This document shows positions 24,131 to 31,595 of a DNA stretch of 37,193 nt, one piece after another. The stretch lies in assembly GCF_000805335.1 (NCBI RefSeq), contig NZ_KN708638.1:5845639-5882831 (forward strand), given 5' to 3'. A program made the position numbers and the translations under genes. Each line of letters opens with the position of its first letter. Position 1 is the stretch's first letter. This DNA comes from Streptomyces sp. CT34. Its GTDB lineage: Bacteria; Actinomycetota; Actinomycetes; Streptomycetales; Streptomycetaceae. Under the pieces are notes generated by a model that worked only from the letters and a program-made list of their open reading frames with translations, had not been told where the DNA came from and did no database searches.

Positions 24131-24289
24131 CGGCAGGGCGGGGAAGTGCCCGCCGGGTGAGAACGATCACGGCCGGGGGTGACGCGGCCGGGCACCGCCC
24201 CGTAGGCGACGGAATATCGTGGGGGAGCGGGAGCCCACAGTGGTGCCCGCCCCCGCACCACCGACCACGCTCAACGTAAGGACGGGCCC

Positions 24290-24889
24290 ATGACCCGCGT
24301 GATCGCCGGGACGGCCGGCGGCCGGCGCCTCGCCGTACCCCCGGGAAACGGCACCCGCCCGACCTCCGACCGGGCGCGCGAGGGCCTGTTCTCCACGTGG
24401 GAGTCGCTCGACGGGCCGCTGACCGGCGCCCGGGTGCTCGATCTGTACGGCGGTTCCGGCGCGGTCGGCCTGGAGGCGCTCTCCCGCGGCGCCGCGCACG
24501 TCCTGCTGGTCGAGGCCGATGCCCGCGCCGTCCGCACCATCCGCGAGAACGTCCGGGCGGTCGGCCTGCCCGGCGCCGAGGTCCGCGTCGGCAGGGCCGA
24601 GCAGACCGCCGCCGCCCCGGCCCCGGCCGAGCCGTACGACATCGTCTTTCTGGACCCGCCGTACGCGGTCGGCGACGACGAACTCCGCGAGATCCTGCTC
24701 ACACTCCGTGGTCAGGGGTGGCTTGCCGAGGAGGCACTCGTCACCGTGGAACGCAGTACCCGAGGCGGCACGTTCCCGTGGCCGGACGGTTTCGAGGCGA
24801 TCAGGGCCCGTCGCTACGGCGAGGGGACGCTTTGGTACGGTCGCGCCGCTTCGGCGTCCGCCGAACCGACGTCAACAAGCGTGTCATGA
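24290..24889 (+). CDS. rsmD: 16S rRNA (guanine(966)-N(2))-methyltransferase
   Basis: A 199-aa class I SAM-dependent enzyme methylating G966 of 16S rRNA. Motifs: VIAGTAGGRRLAVPPG and RPTSDRAREGLF at the N-terminus, the SAM-binding VLDLYGGSGAVGLEALSRGA at about residues 44-63, VEADARAV, and the catalytic FLDPPYAV. ATG 24290 follows AAGGA (24278-24282). It lies 159 nt after recG. Its stop TGA overlaps an ATG of the coaD frame (ATGA), so the two genes are coupled. Confidence 0.95.
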   Translation: MTRVIAGTAGGRRLAVPPGNGTRPTSDRAREGLFSTWESLDGPLTGARVLDLYGGSGAVGLEALSRGAAHVLLVEADARAVRTIRENVRAVGLPGAEVRVGRAEQTAAAPAPAEPYDIVFLDPPYAVGDDELREILLTLRGQGWLAEEALVTVERSTRGGTFPWPDGFEAIRARRYGEGTLWYGRAASASAEPTSTSVS

Positions 24890-24915
24890 ACGGACCGGAG
24901 AGCGAGGAGACGAAG

Positions 24916-25398
24916 TTGCGCCGCGCCGTCTGTCCGGGGTCCTTCGACCCCATCACCAACGGGCACCTGGACATCATCGCCCGTGCCTCCAAGCTGTACG
25001 ACGTCGTCCATGTCGCCGTGATGATCAACCAGTCCAAGAAGGGCCTGTTCACGGTCGAGGAGCGGATCGACCTGATCCGCCGGGCCACCGCCGAGTACGG
25101 CAACGTCGAGGTCGAGTCCTTCCACGGCCTGCTGGTCGACTTCTGCAAGCAGCGCGACATCCCCGCCATCGTCAAGGGGCTGCGCGCGGTCAGCGACTTC
25201 GACTACGAGCTCCAGATGGCCCAGATGAACAACGGCCTCTCCGGGGTGGAGACGCTGTTCGTCCCCACCAACCCCACCTACAGCTTCCTCTCCTCCAGCC
25301 TGGTCAAGGAGGTCGCGGCCTGGGGCGGCGACGTCTCCCACCTGGTCCCGCCGTTCGTCCTGGAGGCGCTGACCGAGCGGCTCCGGCAGCGGTCGTGA
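24916..25398 (+). CDS. coaD: Phosphopantetheine adenylyltransferase
   Basis: A 160-aa nucleotidyltransferase for the penultimate step of coenzyme A synthesis (4'-phosphopantetheine to dephospho-CoA). Motifs: the N-terminal CPGSFDPITNGHLDII with the TxGH signature, VKGLRAVSDFDYE, and NPTYSFLSSSLVKEVA. TTG 24916 is preferred because GAGGAG (24904-24909) sits 6 nt upstream and the product (LRRAVCPGSF ...) then has the usual family length. The alternative ATG 24886, overlapping the rsmD stop, would add ten poorly conserved residues and has no Shine-Dalgarno of its own. It is translationally linked to rsmD. Confidence 0.95.
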   Translation: MRRAVCPGSFDPITNGHLDIIARASKLYDVVHVAVMINQSKKGLFTVEERIDLIRRATAEYGNVEVESFHGLLVDFCKQRDIPAIVKGLRAVSDFDYELQMAQMNNGLSGVETLFVPTNPTYSFLSSSLVKEVAAWGGDVSHLVPPFVLEALTERLRQRS

Positions 25399-25537
25399 CG
25401 CGGTCCGCGACACGGTGCGGGCCCGCCGCCTGCGGAGCCTTTCTGATGGGGCGTCAGTAGGTGTCGGGCCGGGGGCCCCTGGCCGTACAGTCGTCCCGTT
25501 CCCTCGTTCCAACCCTGCAGAGAGTGGCGAGTCCAAG

Positions 25538-26656
25538 GTGGACGTCCAGAAGAAGCTCGACGACATCGTCGCAGCCGTCGGCAGCGCCCGGTCCGTGCCC
25601 ATGTCGGCCTCGTGCATGGTCAACCGCGCCGAGCTGCTCGCCATGCTGGAGGAGGTGCGTACGGCGCTGCCCGGTTCCCTCGCGCAGGCCCAGGAACTGC
25701 TCGGCGGGCGCGAGCAGATGGTCGAGGAGGCGCGCGCCGAGGCGGAGCGGATCATCGAGTCCGCGCACGCGCACCGCGGTTCGCTGATCTCCGACACCGA
25801 GGTCGCCCGGCAGTCCCAGGACGAGGCGGACCGGATCCTGGCGGAGGCCCGCCGGGAGGCCGAGGAGATCCGCGCCCAGGCCGACGACTACGTGGACAGC
25901 AAACTCGCCAACTTCGAGGTCGTCCTCACCAAGACCATCGGATCCGTCGACCGCGGTCGCGAGAAGCTGCTGGGCCGTGACCCGGGGCCCTACGGTCCGG
26001 ACTACGACGCGCAGGAGGACGCCGAGACCCCCGAGCGCAGCTCCGACCCGGAGACCCTCCGGCGGCGCGCGGACGACTACGTGGACGCCAAGTTCGGCGC
26101 CTTCCAGGCCGTGCTGACCAAGACCCTCGAAGCGGTCGGCCGGGGCCGCGACAAGCTCCAGGGCGCCCGCGCCATCGACGAGCTCGGCGCCCACCTGGCG
26201 GCCCAGGGCGACCCGCAGTCCGCCGCCCCGGCGCAGGCCGACGCCGAGTACCTGGCCGGCCTCGCGGGCATCGGAGCCGACGGCGCCGGCAGCACCGGCA
26301 GCACTGGTCACGAATCCGCGCCGCCGCAGCACCACGAGCAGCCGCAGCCCGCCTACTACACCGACCCGGCCGTCGCCTACCAGCAGCCGGACGTCTACGC
26401 CTACCAGCAGCCCGAGCAGATCCCGTACACCCAGCACCAGGATCCGTACGCCTACGACTGGCAGCAGGCCCAGCAGCAGGTCCAGCAGGGCTACGACCCG
26501 AACGCCGGCTACCTCCAGCCGCAGGTGCCCACACAGTCCCCGCACGCCCCGCAGCCGCACGGTGCCCAGCCCGGCGCACTGGACGAGACCAGTCTCTTCG
26601 ACACCAGCCTGATCAACCTGGACCAGCTGCGGCAGTACGAAGAGGGCCGCCAGTAG
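25538..26656 (+). CDS. DivIVA/SepIVA-like coiled-coil protein with duplicated module
   Basis: A 372-aa cytoplasmic coiled-coil protein. The start is GTG 25538 (VDVQKKLDDIVAAVG). Residues 1-110 contain a short helical head (SASCMVNRAELLAMLEEV) and a long Glu/Ala/Arg coiled coil. A module of about 34 residues appears twice, at about 112-148 (ADDYVDSKLANFEVVLTKT) and 175-211 (ADDYVDAKFGAFQAVLTKT), each ending in RGR-(E/D)-KL. From about 260 the tail is Gln/Tyr/Pro-rich and probably disordered, and the protein ends with a short helix (LFDTSLINLDQLRQYEEG). In mycobacteria the gene at this place, before DUF177 and rnc, encodes SepIVA, a septum/polar growth DivIVA-domain factor. Synteny and architecture suggest a counterpart here; the function is inferred. 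Confidence 0.8.
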   Translation: MDVQKKLDDIVAAVGSARSVPMSASCMVNRAELLAMLEEVRTALPGSLAQAQELLGGREQMVEEARAEAERIIESAHAHRGSLISDTEVARQSQDEADRILAEARREAEEIRAQADDYVDSKLANFEVVLTKTIGSVDRGREKLLGRDPGPYGPDYDAQEDAETPERSSDPETLRRRADDYVDAKFGAFQAVLTKTLEAVGRGRDKLQGARAIDELGAHLAAQGDPQSAAPAQADAEYLAGLAGIGADGAGSTGSTGHESAPPQHHEQPQPAYYTDPAVAYQQPDVYAYQQPEQIPYTQHQDPYAYDWQQAQQQVQQGYDPNAGYLQPQVPTQSPHAPQPHGAQPGALDETSLFDTSLINLDQLRQYEEGRQ

Positions 26657-26675
26657 GAGCCCCGGCCCGGGGACG

Positions 26676-26693
26676 CCCGGCCCGCGGGCCGGG
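26676..26693. terminator. Palindromic hairpin after the SepIVA-like gene
   Basis: A perfect 18-bp palindrome: CCCGGCC (26676-26682), loop CGCG, GGCCGGG (26687-26693), 20 nt after the stop. Confidence 0.6.
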
Positions 26694-26709
26694 AACGGCC
26701 GGATGCGGA

Positions 26710-26739
26710 TTGGGCCTATCGGGGCCGGTCCAGTATCCT
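26710..26739 (+). promoter_or_regulatory. Promoter of the DUF177-rpmF-rnc operon
   Basis: TTGGGC (26710-26715), an 18-nt spacer and TATCCT (26734-26739). The predicted transcript start near 26746 precedes both candidate starts of the DUF177 gene. Confidence 0.6.
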
Positions 26740-26757
26740 GGCTCTTCGGTCGCGTGT

Positions 26758-27462
26758 ATGTCCGCGATCACTGCTGCCCGCTTGCCGGCCACCGGCGGCG
26801 GACGGCGGATACCGCAGTACAGAAAGCAGGAAGCCATCAACGCCCGCCTCGACCACCGTTCCCCGCTCGTGTTCGACACACGCGAGCTGGGTCGTCGTCC
26901 CGGCACGCTCAAGCGGCTCTCCCGCTCCGCCGAGGCCCCCGCGGACCTCGGCAACGAGGTCATCGGAGTGCCCGAGGGCGAACCGATCGAGCTCGACCTC
27001 CGCCTGGAAGCGGTCATGGACGGGGTGCTTGTCACAGGTACCGCCCGTGCGACCGTCAAGGGGGAGTGCGTAAGGTGTCTGGAGCCGCTGGAGCGAGTGC
27101 TCGAAGCGGACTTCCAGGAGCTGTTCGCCTACCCCGACGCCGATGCCCGGACCCGCACCGCGGAGTCCGGCGACGACGCCGAGGACGAGGAGGACACCCT
27201 CTACATCGAGGACGACCTGTTCGACCTCGAACCCGTGCTGCGGGACGCGGTGGTGCTGTCACTGCCGCTGCAGCCGGTGTGCCAGGACGACTGCCCCGGC
27301 CTGTGCTCCGAGTGCGGAGCGCGGCTCGCGGACGATCTGGACCACCACCACGATGCCGTCGACATGCGCTGGGCGGCACTGCAGGGACTCGTCGCGACCA
27401 ACCAGGACGGCGAGAAGGACAACGTACCCCGCGACGGCGGGGATGAACCTCAGGAGAAGTAG
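26758..27462 (+). CDS. DUF177 (YceD-like) protein, probably 23S rRNA/ribosome-linked
   Basis: A member of the DUF177/YceD family, commonly found just before rpmF and linked to 23S rRNA accumulation. Family features: HRSPLVFDTRELGRRPGTLKRL, IELDLRLEAVMDGVLVTG, the CVRC pair, the acidic linker AEDEEDTLYIEDDLFDLEPVL, and the C-terminal CQDDCPGLCSECG cysteine cluster that probably binds zinc. The annotated ATG 26758 gives 234 aa, but the first 27 residues have no family character. The natural start seems to be near 26839, where AGGAA precedes ATC AAC GCC CGC CTC; this would be a rare ATC start giving 207 aa, the usual length. The stop is 2 nt before rpmF. Confidence 0.85.
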   Translation: MSAITAARLPATGGGRRIPQYRKQEAINARLDHRSPLVFDTRELGRRPGTLKRLSRSAEAPADLGNEVIGVPEGEPIELDLRLEAVMDGVLVTGTARATVKGECVRCLEPLERVLEADFQELFAYPDADARTRTAESGDDAEDEEDTLYIEDDLFDLEPVLRDAVVLSLPLQPVCQDDCPGLCSECGARLADDLDHHHDAVDMRWAALQGLVATNQDGEKDNVPRDGGDEPQEK

Positions 27463-27464
27463 CC

Positions 27465-27638
27465 GTGGCTGTTCCGAAGCGGAAGATGTCGCGCAGCAAC
27501 ACGCGCCACCGCCGGTCGCAGTGGAAGGCTGCGGTCCCCACCCTGGTGGCGTGCGAGCGCTGCCACGAGCCGAAGCAGCAGCACATCGCGTGCCCCAGCT
27601 GCGGCACCTACAACAAGCGCCAGGTCATCGCGGTCTGA
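27465..27638 (+). CDS. rpmF: 50S ribosomal protein L32 (zinc-binding form)
   Basis: A 57-aa L32 (MAVPKRKMSRSNTRHRRSQW ...) with a complete zinc ribbon, Cys30/Cys33 and Cys43/Cys46, so it is the C+ form. GTG 27465 follows AGGAGA (27452-27457) and lies 2 nt after the DUF177 stop, the usual coupled pair. The basic N-terminus binds 23S rRNA. The stop is 7 nt before the rnc start. Confidence 0.97.
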   Translation: MAVPKRKMSRSNTRHRRSQWKAAVPTLVACERCHEPKQQHIACPSCGTYNKRQVIAV

Positions 27639-27645
27639 GCGGCTG

Positions 27646-28500
27646 GTGACAGGCACTGTGTCTAGCCCCAAGAAGGCGGAAGACGCTCATTCGTCACCCC
27701 GCGGACGCGGGGCGGAAACGGCTCCGGCGGACACGGCCTCGTCTCTCACGCTTCTGGAAGGGCGGCTCGGGTACACACTTGAGTCCGCCCTTCTGGTGCG
27801 TGCGCTGACGCACCGCTCGTACGCCTACGAGAACGGCGGTCTGCCCACCAACGAGCGGCTCGAATTCCTCGGGGATTCGGTGCTCGGCCTGGTGGTCACG
27901 GACACGCTGTACCGCATCCACCCCGACCTGCCGGAAGGCCAGCTGGCCAAACTGCGGGCCGCGGTGGTCAACTCGCGGGCGCTCGCCGAGGTGGGCCGCG
28001 GCCTCGACCTCGGCGCCTTCATCCGCCTCGGCCGGGGCGAAGAGGGCACGGGCGGCCGGGACAAGGCGTCCATCCTCGCCGACACCCTGGAAGCGGTGAT
28101 CGGCGCGGTCTATCTCGACCAGGGCCTCGACGCGGCCGGCGAGCTGGTGCACCGGCTCTTCGACCCGCTGATCGAGAAGTCCTCCAGCCTGGGCGCCGGC
28201 CTCGACTGGAAGACCAGCCTCCAGGAGCTCACCGCGACCGAGGGCCTCGGTGTCCCGGAGTACCTGGTCACCGAGACCGGCCCGGACCACGAGAAGACCT
28301 TTACTGCTGCCGCCCGCGTCGGTGGTGTCTCGTACGGCACCGGCACCGGCCGCAGCAAGAAGGAAGCCGAGCAGCAGGCGGCCGAGTCCGCGTGGCGTGC
28401 GATCCGCGCCGCGGCGGACGAGGCGGCCAAGGCCGAGGAGTCACCGGATTCCGGCGACTCGGCTCAGGCTTCCGGCGACGGCGCGTCGCCGGCACACTGA
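27646..28500 (+). CDS. rnc: Ribonuclease III
   Basis: A 284-aa double-strand-specific endoribonuclease (AbsB in S. coelicolor) that matures rRNA and cleaves structured mRNAs; in Streptomyces it is also a global regulator of antibiotic synthesis. The catalytic signature NERLEFLGDSVLGLVV supplies Glu70/Glu73/Asp77, and DTLEAVIGAVYLDQG supplies Asp146 and Glu149. The double-stranded-RNA-binding domain is at about 185-260 (SLQELTATEGLGVPEYLV, RSKKEAEQQAAESAWRAI). GTG 27646 is used; GTG 27658 is a close alternative, neither with a strong ribosome binding site. The N-terminal 35 and C-terminal 25 residues are low-complexity. It is cotranscribed with rpmF and followed by a perfect 22-bp hairpin. Confidence 0.96.
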   Translation: MTGTVSSPKKAEDAHSSPRGRGAETAPADTASSLTLLEGRLGYTLESALLVRALTHRSYAYENGGLPTNERLEFLGDSVLGLVVTDTLYRIHPDLPEGQLAKLRAAVVNSRALAEVGRGLDLGAFIRLGRGEEGTGGRDKASILADTLEAVIGAVYLDQGLDAAGELVHRLFDPLIEKSSSLGAGLDWKTSLQELTATEGLGVPEYLVTETGPDHEKTFTAAARVGGVSYGTGTGRSKKEAEQQAAESAWRAIRAAADEAAKAEESPDSGDSAQASGDGASPAH

Positions 28501-28508
28501 ACCCCTTT

Positions 28509-28555
28509 TTCTGACCCCGTCCGCGGCGGCCCGGCCGCCGCGGACGGGGTCAGAA
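28509..28555. terminator. 22-bp perfect hairpin between rnc and mutM
   Basis: Arms 28509-28530 and 28534-28555 are fully complementary with a 3-nt loop (CCG); the core is CTGACCCCGTCCGCGG. It is preceded by a run of T (28506-28510), 8 nt after the rnc stop and 30 nt before the mutM start. It most likely terminates or attenuates transcription; it is also long enough to be an RNase III substrate. Confidence 0.75.
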
Positions 28556-28585
28556 GTCTTTCCCGAGGATGATGAGGAGCGCCCC

Positions 28586-29515
28586 GTGCCCGAGCTGCCG
28601 GAGGTCGAGGTCGTACGCCGCGGACTGGACCGCTGGGTCAGCGGCCGGACCGTGGACGCCGTCGAGGTCCGCCACCCGCGCGCGATCCGCCGGCACACCG
28701 CGGGCGCGGCCGACTTCGCGGACCGGCTCAAGGGGCTGCGCATCGGCACCGCCCGCCGGCGCGGCAAGTACCTCTGGCTCCCGGTGACCGGCGGCGGCCC
28801 GGCCGCGCAGAGCGCCGCCGAGGGCATCACGCCGGTCATCACCCCGTCCGTCACCCACGGCCTGGCGGTCCTGGCCCACCTCGGCATGAGCGGCCAGCTG
28901 CTGGTCCAGCCGCAGGACGCCCCCGACGAGAAGCACCTGCGGATCCGGATCCGCTTCGCCGACGACCTCGGCACCGAGCTCCGCTTCGTCGACCAGCGGA
29001 CCTTCGGCGGCCTCTCGCTGCACGACACCGTCCCCGGCGACGCCGACCTGCTCCCCGACGTCATCGCGCACATCGCCCGCGACCCGCTCGACCCGGCCTT
29101 CGACGACGCCGCCTTCCACGACGCGCTGCGCCGCCGCCGCACCACCGTCAAACGGGCCCTGCTGGACCAGTCGCTGATCAGCGGCGTCGGCAACATCTAC
29201 GCCGACGAGGCGCTGTGGCGCGCCCGGCTCCACTACGAGCGGCCGACCGTCACCTTCACCCGCCCGCGCACCGCCGAGCTGCTGGGGCACGTACGGGACG
29301 TGATGAACGAGGCGCTGGCCGTCGGCGGCACCAGCTTCGACAGCCTCTATGTCAACGTCAACGGCGAGTCCGGCTACTTCGAGCGCTCCCTGGACGCGTA
29401 CGGCCGCGAGGACGAACCGTGCCGCCGCTGCGGTACGCCGATCCGCCGCCGCCCCTGGATGAACCGCTCCAGCTACTTCTGCCCGCGCTGCCAGCGCCCG
29501 CCCCGGCCGCGCTGA
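28586..29515 (+). CDS. mutM: Formamidopyrimidine-DNA glycosylase (Fpg)
   Basis: A 309-aa bifunctional glycosylase/AP lyase that removes 8-oxoguanine and FaPy lesions. Catalytic Pro2 and Glu3 are at the N-terminus (MPELPEVEVVRRGL), the helix-two-turn-helix is ISGVGNIYADEALW, and the C-terminal zinc finger is CRRCGTPIRRRP...CPRCQ. GTG 28586 follows GATGAGGAG (28571-28579). It is slightly longer than E. coli Fpg because of a Gly/Ala/Pro loop (GPAAQSAAEGITPVITPS, about 72-90). A hairpin separates it from rnc. Confidence 0.96.
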   Translation: MPELPEVEVVRRGLDRWVSGRTVDAVEVRHPRAIRRHTAGAADFADRLKGLRIGTARRRGKYLWLPVTGGGPAAQSAAEGITPVITPSVTHGLAVLAHLGMSGQLLVQPQDAPDEKHLRIRIRFADDLGTELRFVDQRTFGGLSLHDTVPGDADLLPDVIAHIARDPLDPAFDDAAFHDALRRRRTTVKRALLDQSLISGVGNIYADEALWRARLHYERPTVTFTRPRTAELLGHVRDVMNEALAVGGTSFDSLYVNVNGESGYFERSLDAYGREDEPCRRCGTPIRRRPWMNRSSYFCPRCQRPPRPR

Positions 29516-29552
29516 GCCGGACCGGACCGGCGGCACGTACCGGGCGGCGGGC

Positions 29553-30497
29553 TCAGAAGCCGAATTCCTGGGTCCACCACGGGCCGCCCGGCCCGAAGTG
29601 CGCGCCGACGCCGAGGGTCTTGTACTCGCAGTTCAGGATGTTGGCGCGGTGCCCCGCGCTGTTCATCCAGGTGTCCATCACGGCCCGGGCGTCGGCCTGG
29701 CCGCGGGCTATGTTCTCGCCGCCGAGGTTCGCTATCCCGAGGACCCGGGCCCGGTCCCACGGGGTGTGGCCGTCCGGATCGGTGTGGCCGAAGAACCCCC
29801 GCTGTGCCATGTCCTCGCTGAAATGCTGGGCCAGACCGTCCAGTTGGCCGCTGTCGGCCAGCGGCGAGCAGCCGGCCCGCTCGCGCTGCTCGTTCACCAG
29901 CGAGAGCACCTGCGCCGCGGCGGACGCCCCGGTTTCGGGGGCCTTCGACGCCGTCGGCGAGCTCGTCGGCGCCGCCGTCGTGGGCCGGCCGGTGGGCTGC
30001 GCGGAGTGCCGCGCACCGGGCGTCGCGGTGGGTGACGCGGAGGCCCGGCCCGGCGACGGGGAGGCGCTGGGGGAGGCCGTGGAGGCGGGGGAGCCGGGGG
30101 AGTCGGGGGAGGAGGGCTGCCCGGTGTCGGGGGACGCGGTCTGCCGGCCGGCGCTGCCGGTCGCCGGATCCGTGGCGCCGGCCGGTGCGGCGGAGCGGCT
30201 CTCCTGGGGCTGCAGGTCCGGCAGCGCGTCGGCCCGGACCCGTTCGGCGTGGTCGCCGTCGCCGCCCACCACGAACTGGCCGCCGCCGGGGACGAGTCCG
30301 GACGCGACCGCCACGGCCCCCATCGCCATCGCGGCGGAAGCGCCGAGCAGTCCGGTGCGCACCGGGGCGGACCGGCGGGGCCGGGCGGCGTGGTGGGCGC
30401 GGTGGCGGGCGGCCGGCGGTGCGCCTGCCGGACCGTCAACTGGCCCCGTACCGGGGGATTCGGGCGCGTGGGGAGCAGAGCGTCGGTGGCGTCCCAT
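29553..30497 (-). CDS. Secreted or anchored CAP/SCP-domain protein
   Basis: A 314-aa envelope protein. The N-terminus is a basic cytoplasmic stretch (MGRHRRSAPHAPESPGT) followed by one hydrophobic segment (TGLLGASAAMAMGAVAVASG, about 47-66) that is a signal anchor or signal peptide. Then come a Ser/Pro/Thr-rich linker (about 110-190) and a C-terminal CAP domain (about 195-314: SLVNEQRERAGCSPL, HFSEDMAQRGFFGHTDPDG, NLGGENIARGQ, AVMDTWMNSAGHRANILN). The His-Glu-Glu-His metal or active-site set is intact (GHT, GEN, SED, GHR). ATG 30497 has AAGGA about 10 nt upstream; 43 more in-frame upstream codons look non-coding. It is convergent with mutM. Role in cell wall or extracellular protein interaction is not known. 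Confidence 0.9.
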   Translation of the reverse strand: MGRHRRSAPHAPESPGTGPVDGPAGAPPAARHRAHHAARPRRSAPVRTGLLGASAAMAMGAVAVASGLVPGGGQFVVGGDGDHAERVRADALPDLQPQESRSAAPAGATDPATGSAGRQTASPDTGQPSSPDSPGSPASTASPSASPSPGRASASPTATPGARHSAQPTGRPTTAAPTSSPTASKAPETGASAAAQVLSLVNEQRERAGCSPLADSGQLDGLAQHFSEDMAQRGFFGHTDPDGHTPWDRARVLGIANLGGENIARGQADARAVMDTWMNSAGHRANILNCEYKTLGVGAHFGPGGPWWTQEFGF

Positions 30498-30593
30498 CCG
30501 CGGTCGTTCCTTCCGTCCAGCGTCGAGCGGCTCACCCGAAAGAGTGAGCCTTCGCTGTCGGGGGACTGTACGCCATGACGGGAGGGGCCGAAG

Positions 30594-30622
30594 TTCCTCC
30601 TGAGCAATTGGCCGGTTAACGT
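30594..30622 (+). promoter_or_regulatory. acyP promoter (leaderless)
   Basis: TTCCTC (30594-30599), a 17-nt spacer and TAACGT (30617-30622), 6 nt before the acyP ATG, which lacks a Shine-Dalgarno. Confidence 0.5.
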
Positions 30623-30628
30623 GCACAC

Positions 30629-30910
30629 ATGGTTGAAGAGGTGCGGATGACCGCCTGGGTACGGGGCCGGGTCCAGGGAGTTGGGTTCCGCTGGTTCACC
30701 CGTGCGAACGCCCTGCGGATCGGCGAACTCGTCGGCTTCGCGGTCAACCTCGGCGACGGCCGGGTCCAGGTCGTCGCCGAGGGCCCGAAGGACCGCTGCG
30801 AGGAGTTGCTGGACTGGCTCCGCACCGGGGACACGCCCGGGGCCGTCGACGGCGTCACTGAGATCTGGGACACGCCCCGCGGCGGCTACGACGGCTTCGC
30901 GATCCGCTGA
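30629..30910 (+). CDS. acyP: Acylphosphatase
   Basis: A 93-aa small enzyme hydrolysing acyl phosphates. The signature GRVQGVGFRWF contains catalytic Arg21 and NLGDGRVQVVAEG contains Asn40, the two catalytic residues; the C-terminus WDTPRGGYDGFAIR is typical. ATG 30629 (MVEEVRM) gives the normal length; ATG 30647 is a less likely alternative. The acyP-smc neighbourhood is conserved in actinobacteria. Confidence 0.95.
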   Translation: MVEEVRMTAWVRGRVQGVGFRWFTRANALRIGELVGFAVNLGDGRVQVVAEGPKDRCEELLDWLRTGDTPGAVDGVTEIWDTPRGGYDGFAIR

Positions 30911-31292
30911 CATGGCCGGGAAAGGCCGTCCGTCCGGGGGTGGTGGCTGATCTTGGGGGTATGCCTTTGTCAGCTGCTTACAGGAGATAAGCCCTGGTGG
31001 TTGCCAACTCGGCCGACCCGTGCAAGGCTGCCGCTGTACGGATGATCTCCACGCCCCCGCGGGACCTTTCTGGGGAGTCGGCGCCGCGCCCTGAGGCCGC
31101 GCACTCTCAGGTGCCCGAGGATACGGGCTGTGATCGTGTTGACCCTCCATCCGTTTGGTGAGACGCTGGAATCCCCGCGCACCTTAGCTGTTTGGCATTG
31201 AAGGCACCTGGAGAATGACAAGCACCGCGGGTGCGAATCCCTCACGACCCACACCGCTTCGGTCGGTCACTCATTGTGGAGGACCATCCATC
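30911..31292 (+). other. 382-nt gene-free stretch, probable long leader
   Basis: No coding sequence is supported here. It has several short hairpins, including GCACC-GCG-GGTGC (31222-31234) and ACCG-CTT-CGGT (31254-31264), and a TTGACC (31139-31144) without a good -10 at the right distance. It probably holds the promoter and a 5' leader of the 67-aa coiled-coil gene. I recognise no riboswitch class. Confidence 0.4.
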
Positions 31293-31496
31293 ATGGCAAA
31301 GGCGCTTCTCGGTTACGTCGGCGGCTCCGACCCCCGAGTCCTCTCCGAGATGCGACGGCTTCAGCAGCGCGTCCAGGACCTTGAATCCGAACTTATTCGG
31401 ATGCAGGCCGAGAACGACATGCTGTCGGCTGCCGCACGTCGCGACGATTCGGTGCTCGACATCGACGTACCCCAGGCGGAGCCCGCGCTCACCTGA
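31293..31496 (+). CDS. Small coiled-coil protein, function unknown
   Basis: A 67-aa protein (MAKALLGYVGGSDPRVLSEM ...). The start is ATG 31293 with GGAGGA at 31278-31283. After a short Gly-containing head (GYVGGSDP) the residues from about 17 to 50 form one heptad-patterned helix (LSEMRRLQQRVQDLESELIRM and on to LSAAARRDD), so a dimeric coiled coil is likely. The C-terminus is acidic (DSVLDIDVPQAEP). There is no membrane segment. It lies between acyP and smc with its own terminator. A structural or adaptor role is possible but no family is recognised. Confidence 0.85.
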   Translation: MAKALLGYVGGSDPRVLSEMRRLQQRVQDLESELIRMQAENDMLSAAARRDDSVLDIDVPQAEPALT

Positions 31497-31560
31497 CCCC
31501 AACCCCAGGGCCGGTCGGGCTGCTCGTCAGCCGCTTGAGGCACCGCTCTTCAAGATCTGC

Positions 31561-31595
31561 AAGGGACGCTTCGGCGTCCCTTCGTCGTTGTTTTC
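31561..31595 (+). terminator. Terminator after the small coiled-coil gene
   Basis: A perfect 9-bp stem AAGGGACGC/GCGTCCCTT with a TTCG tetraloop (31561-31582), followed by the T-rich CGTCGTTGTTTT. It is the most classical Rho-independent terminator in the window. Confidence 0.9.

Noticed and set aside
31168..31192. GGAAT-N17-GTT, resembling a SigR-type stress promoter.
   Set aside because: The spacer is one base short of the usual 18 and the match is short enough to occur by chance.
31228..31241. A tRNA T-arm-like GGGTGCGAATCCC before the small coiled-coil gene.
   Set aside because: No matching acceptor stem, D-arm or anticodon arm could be found upstream.
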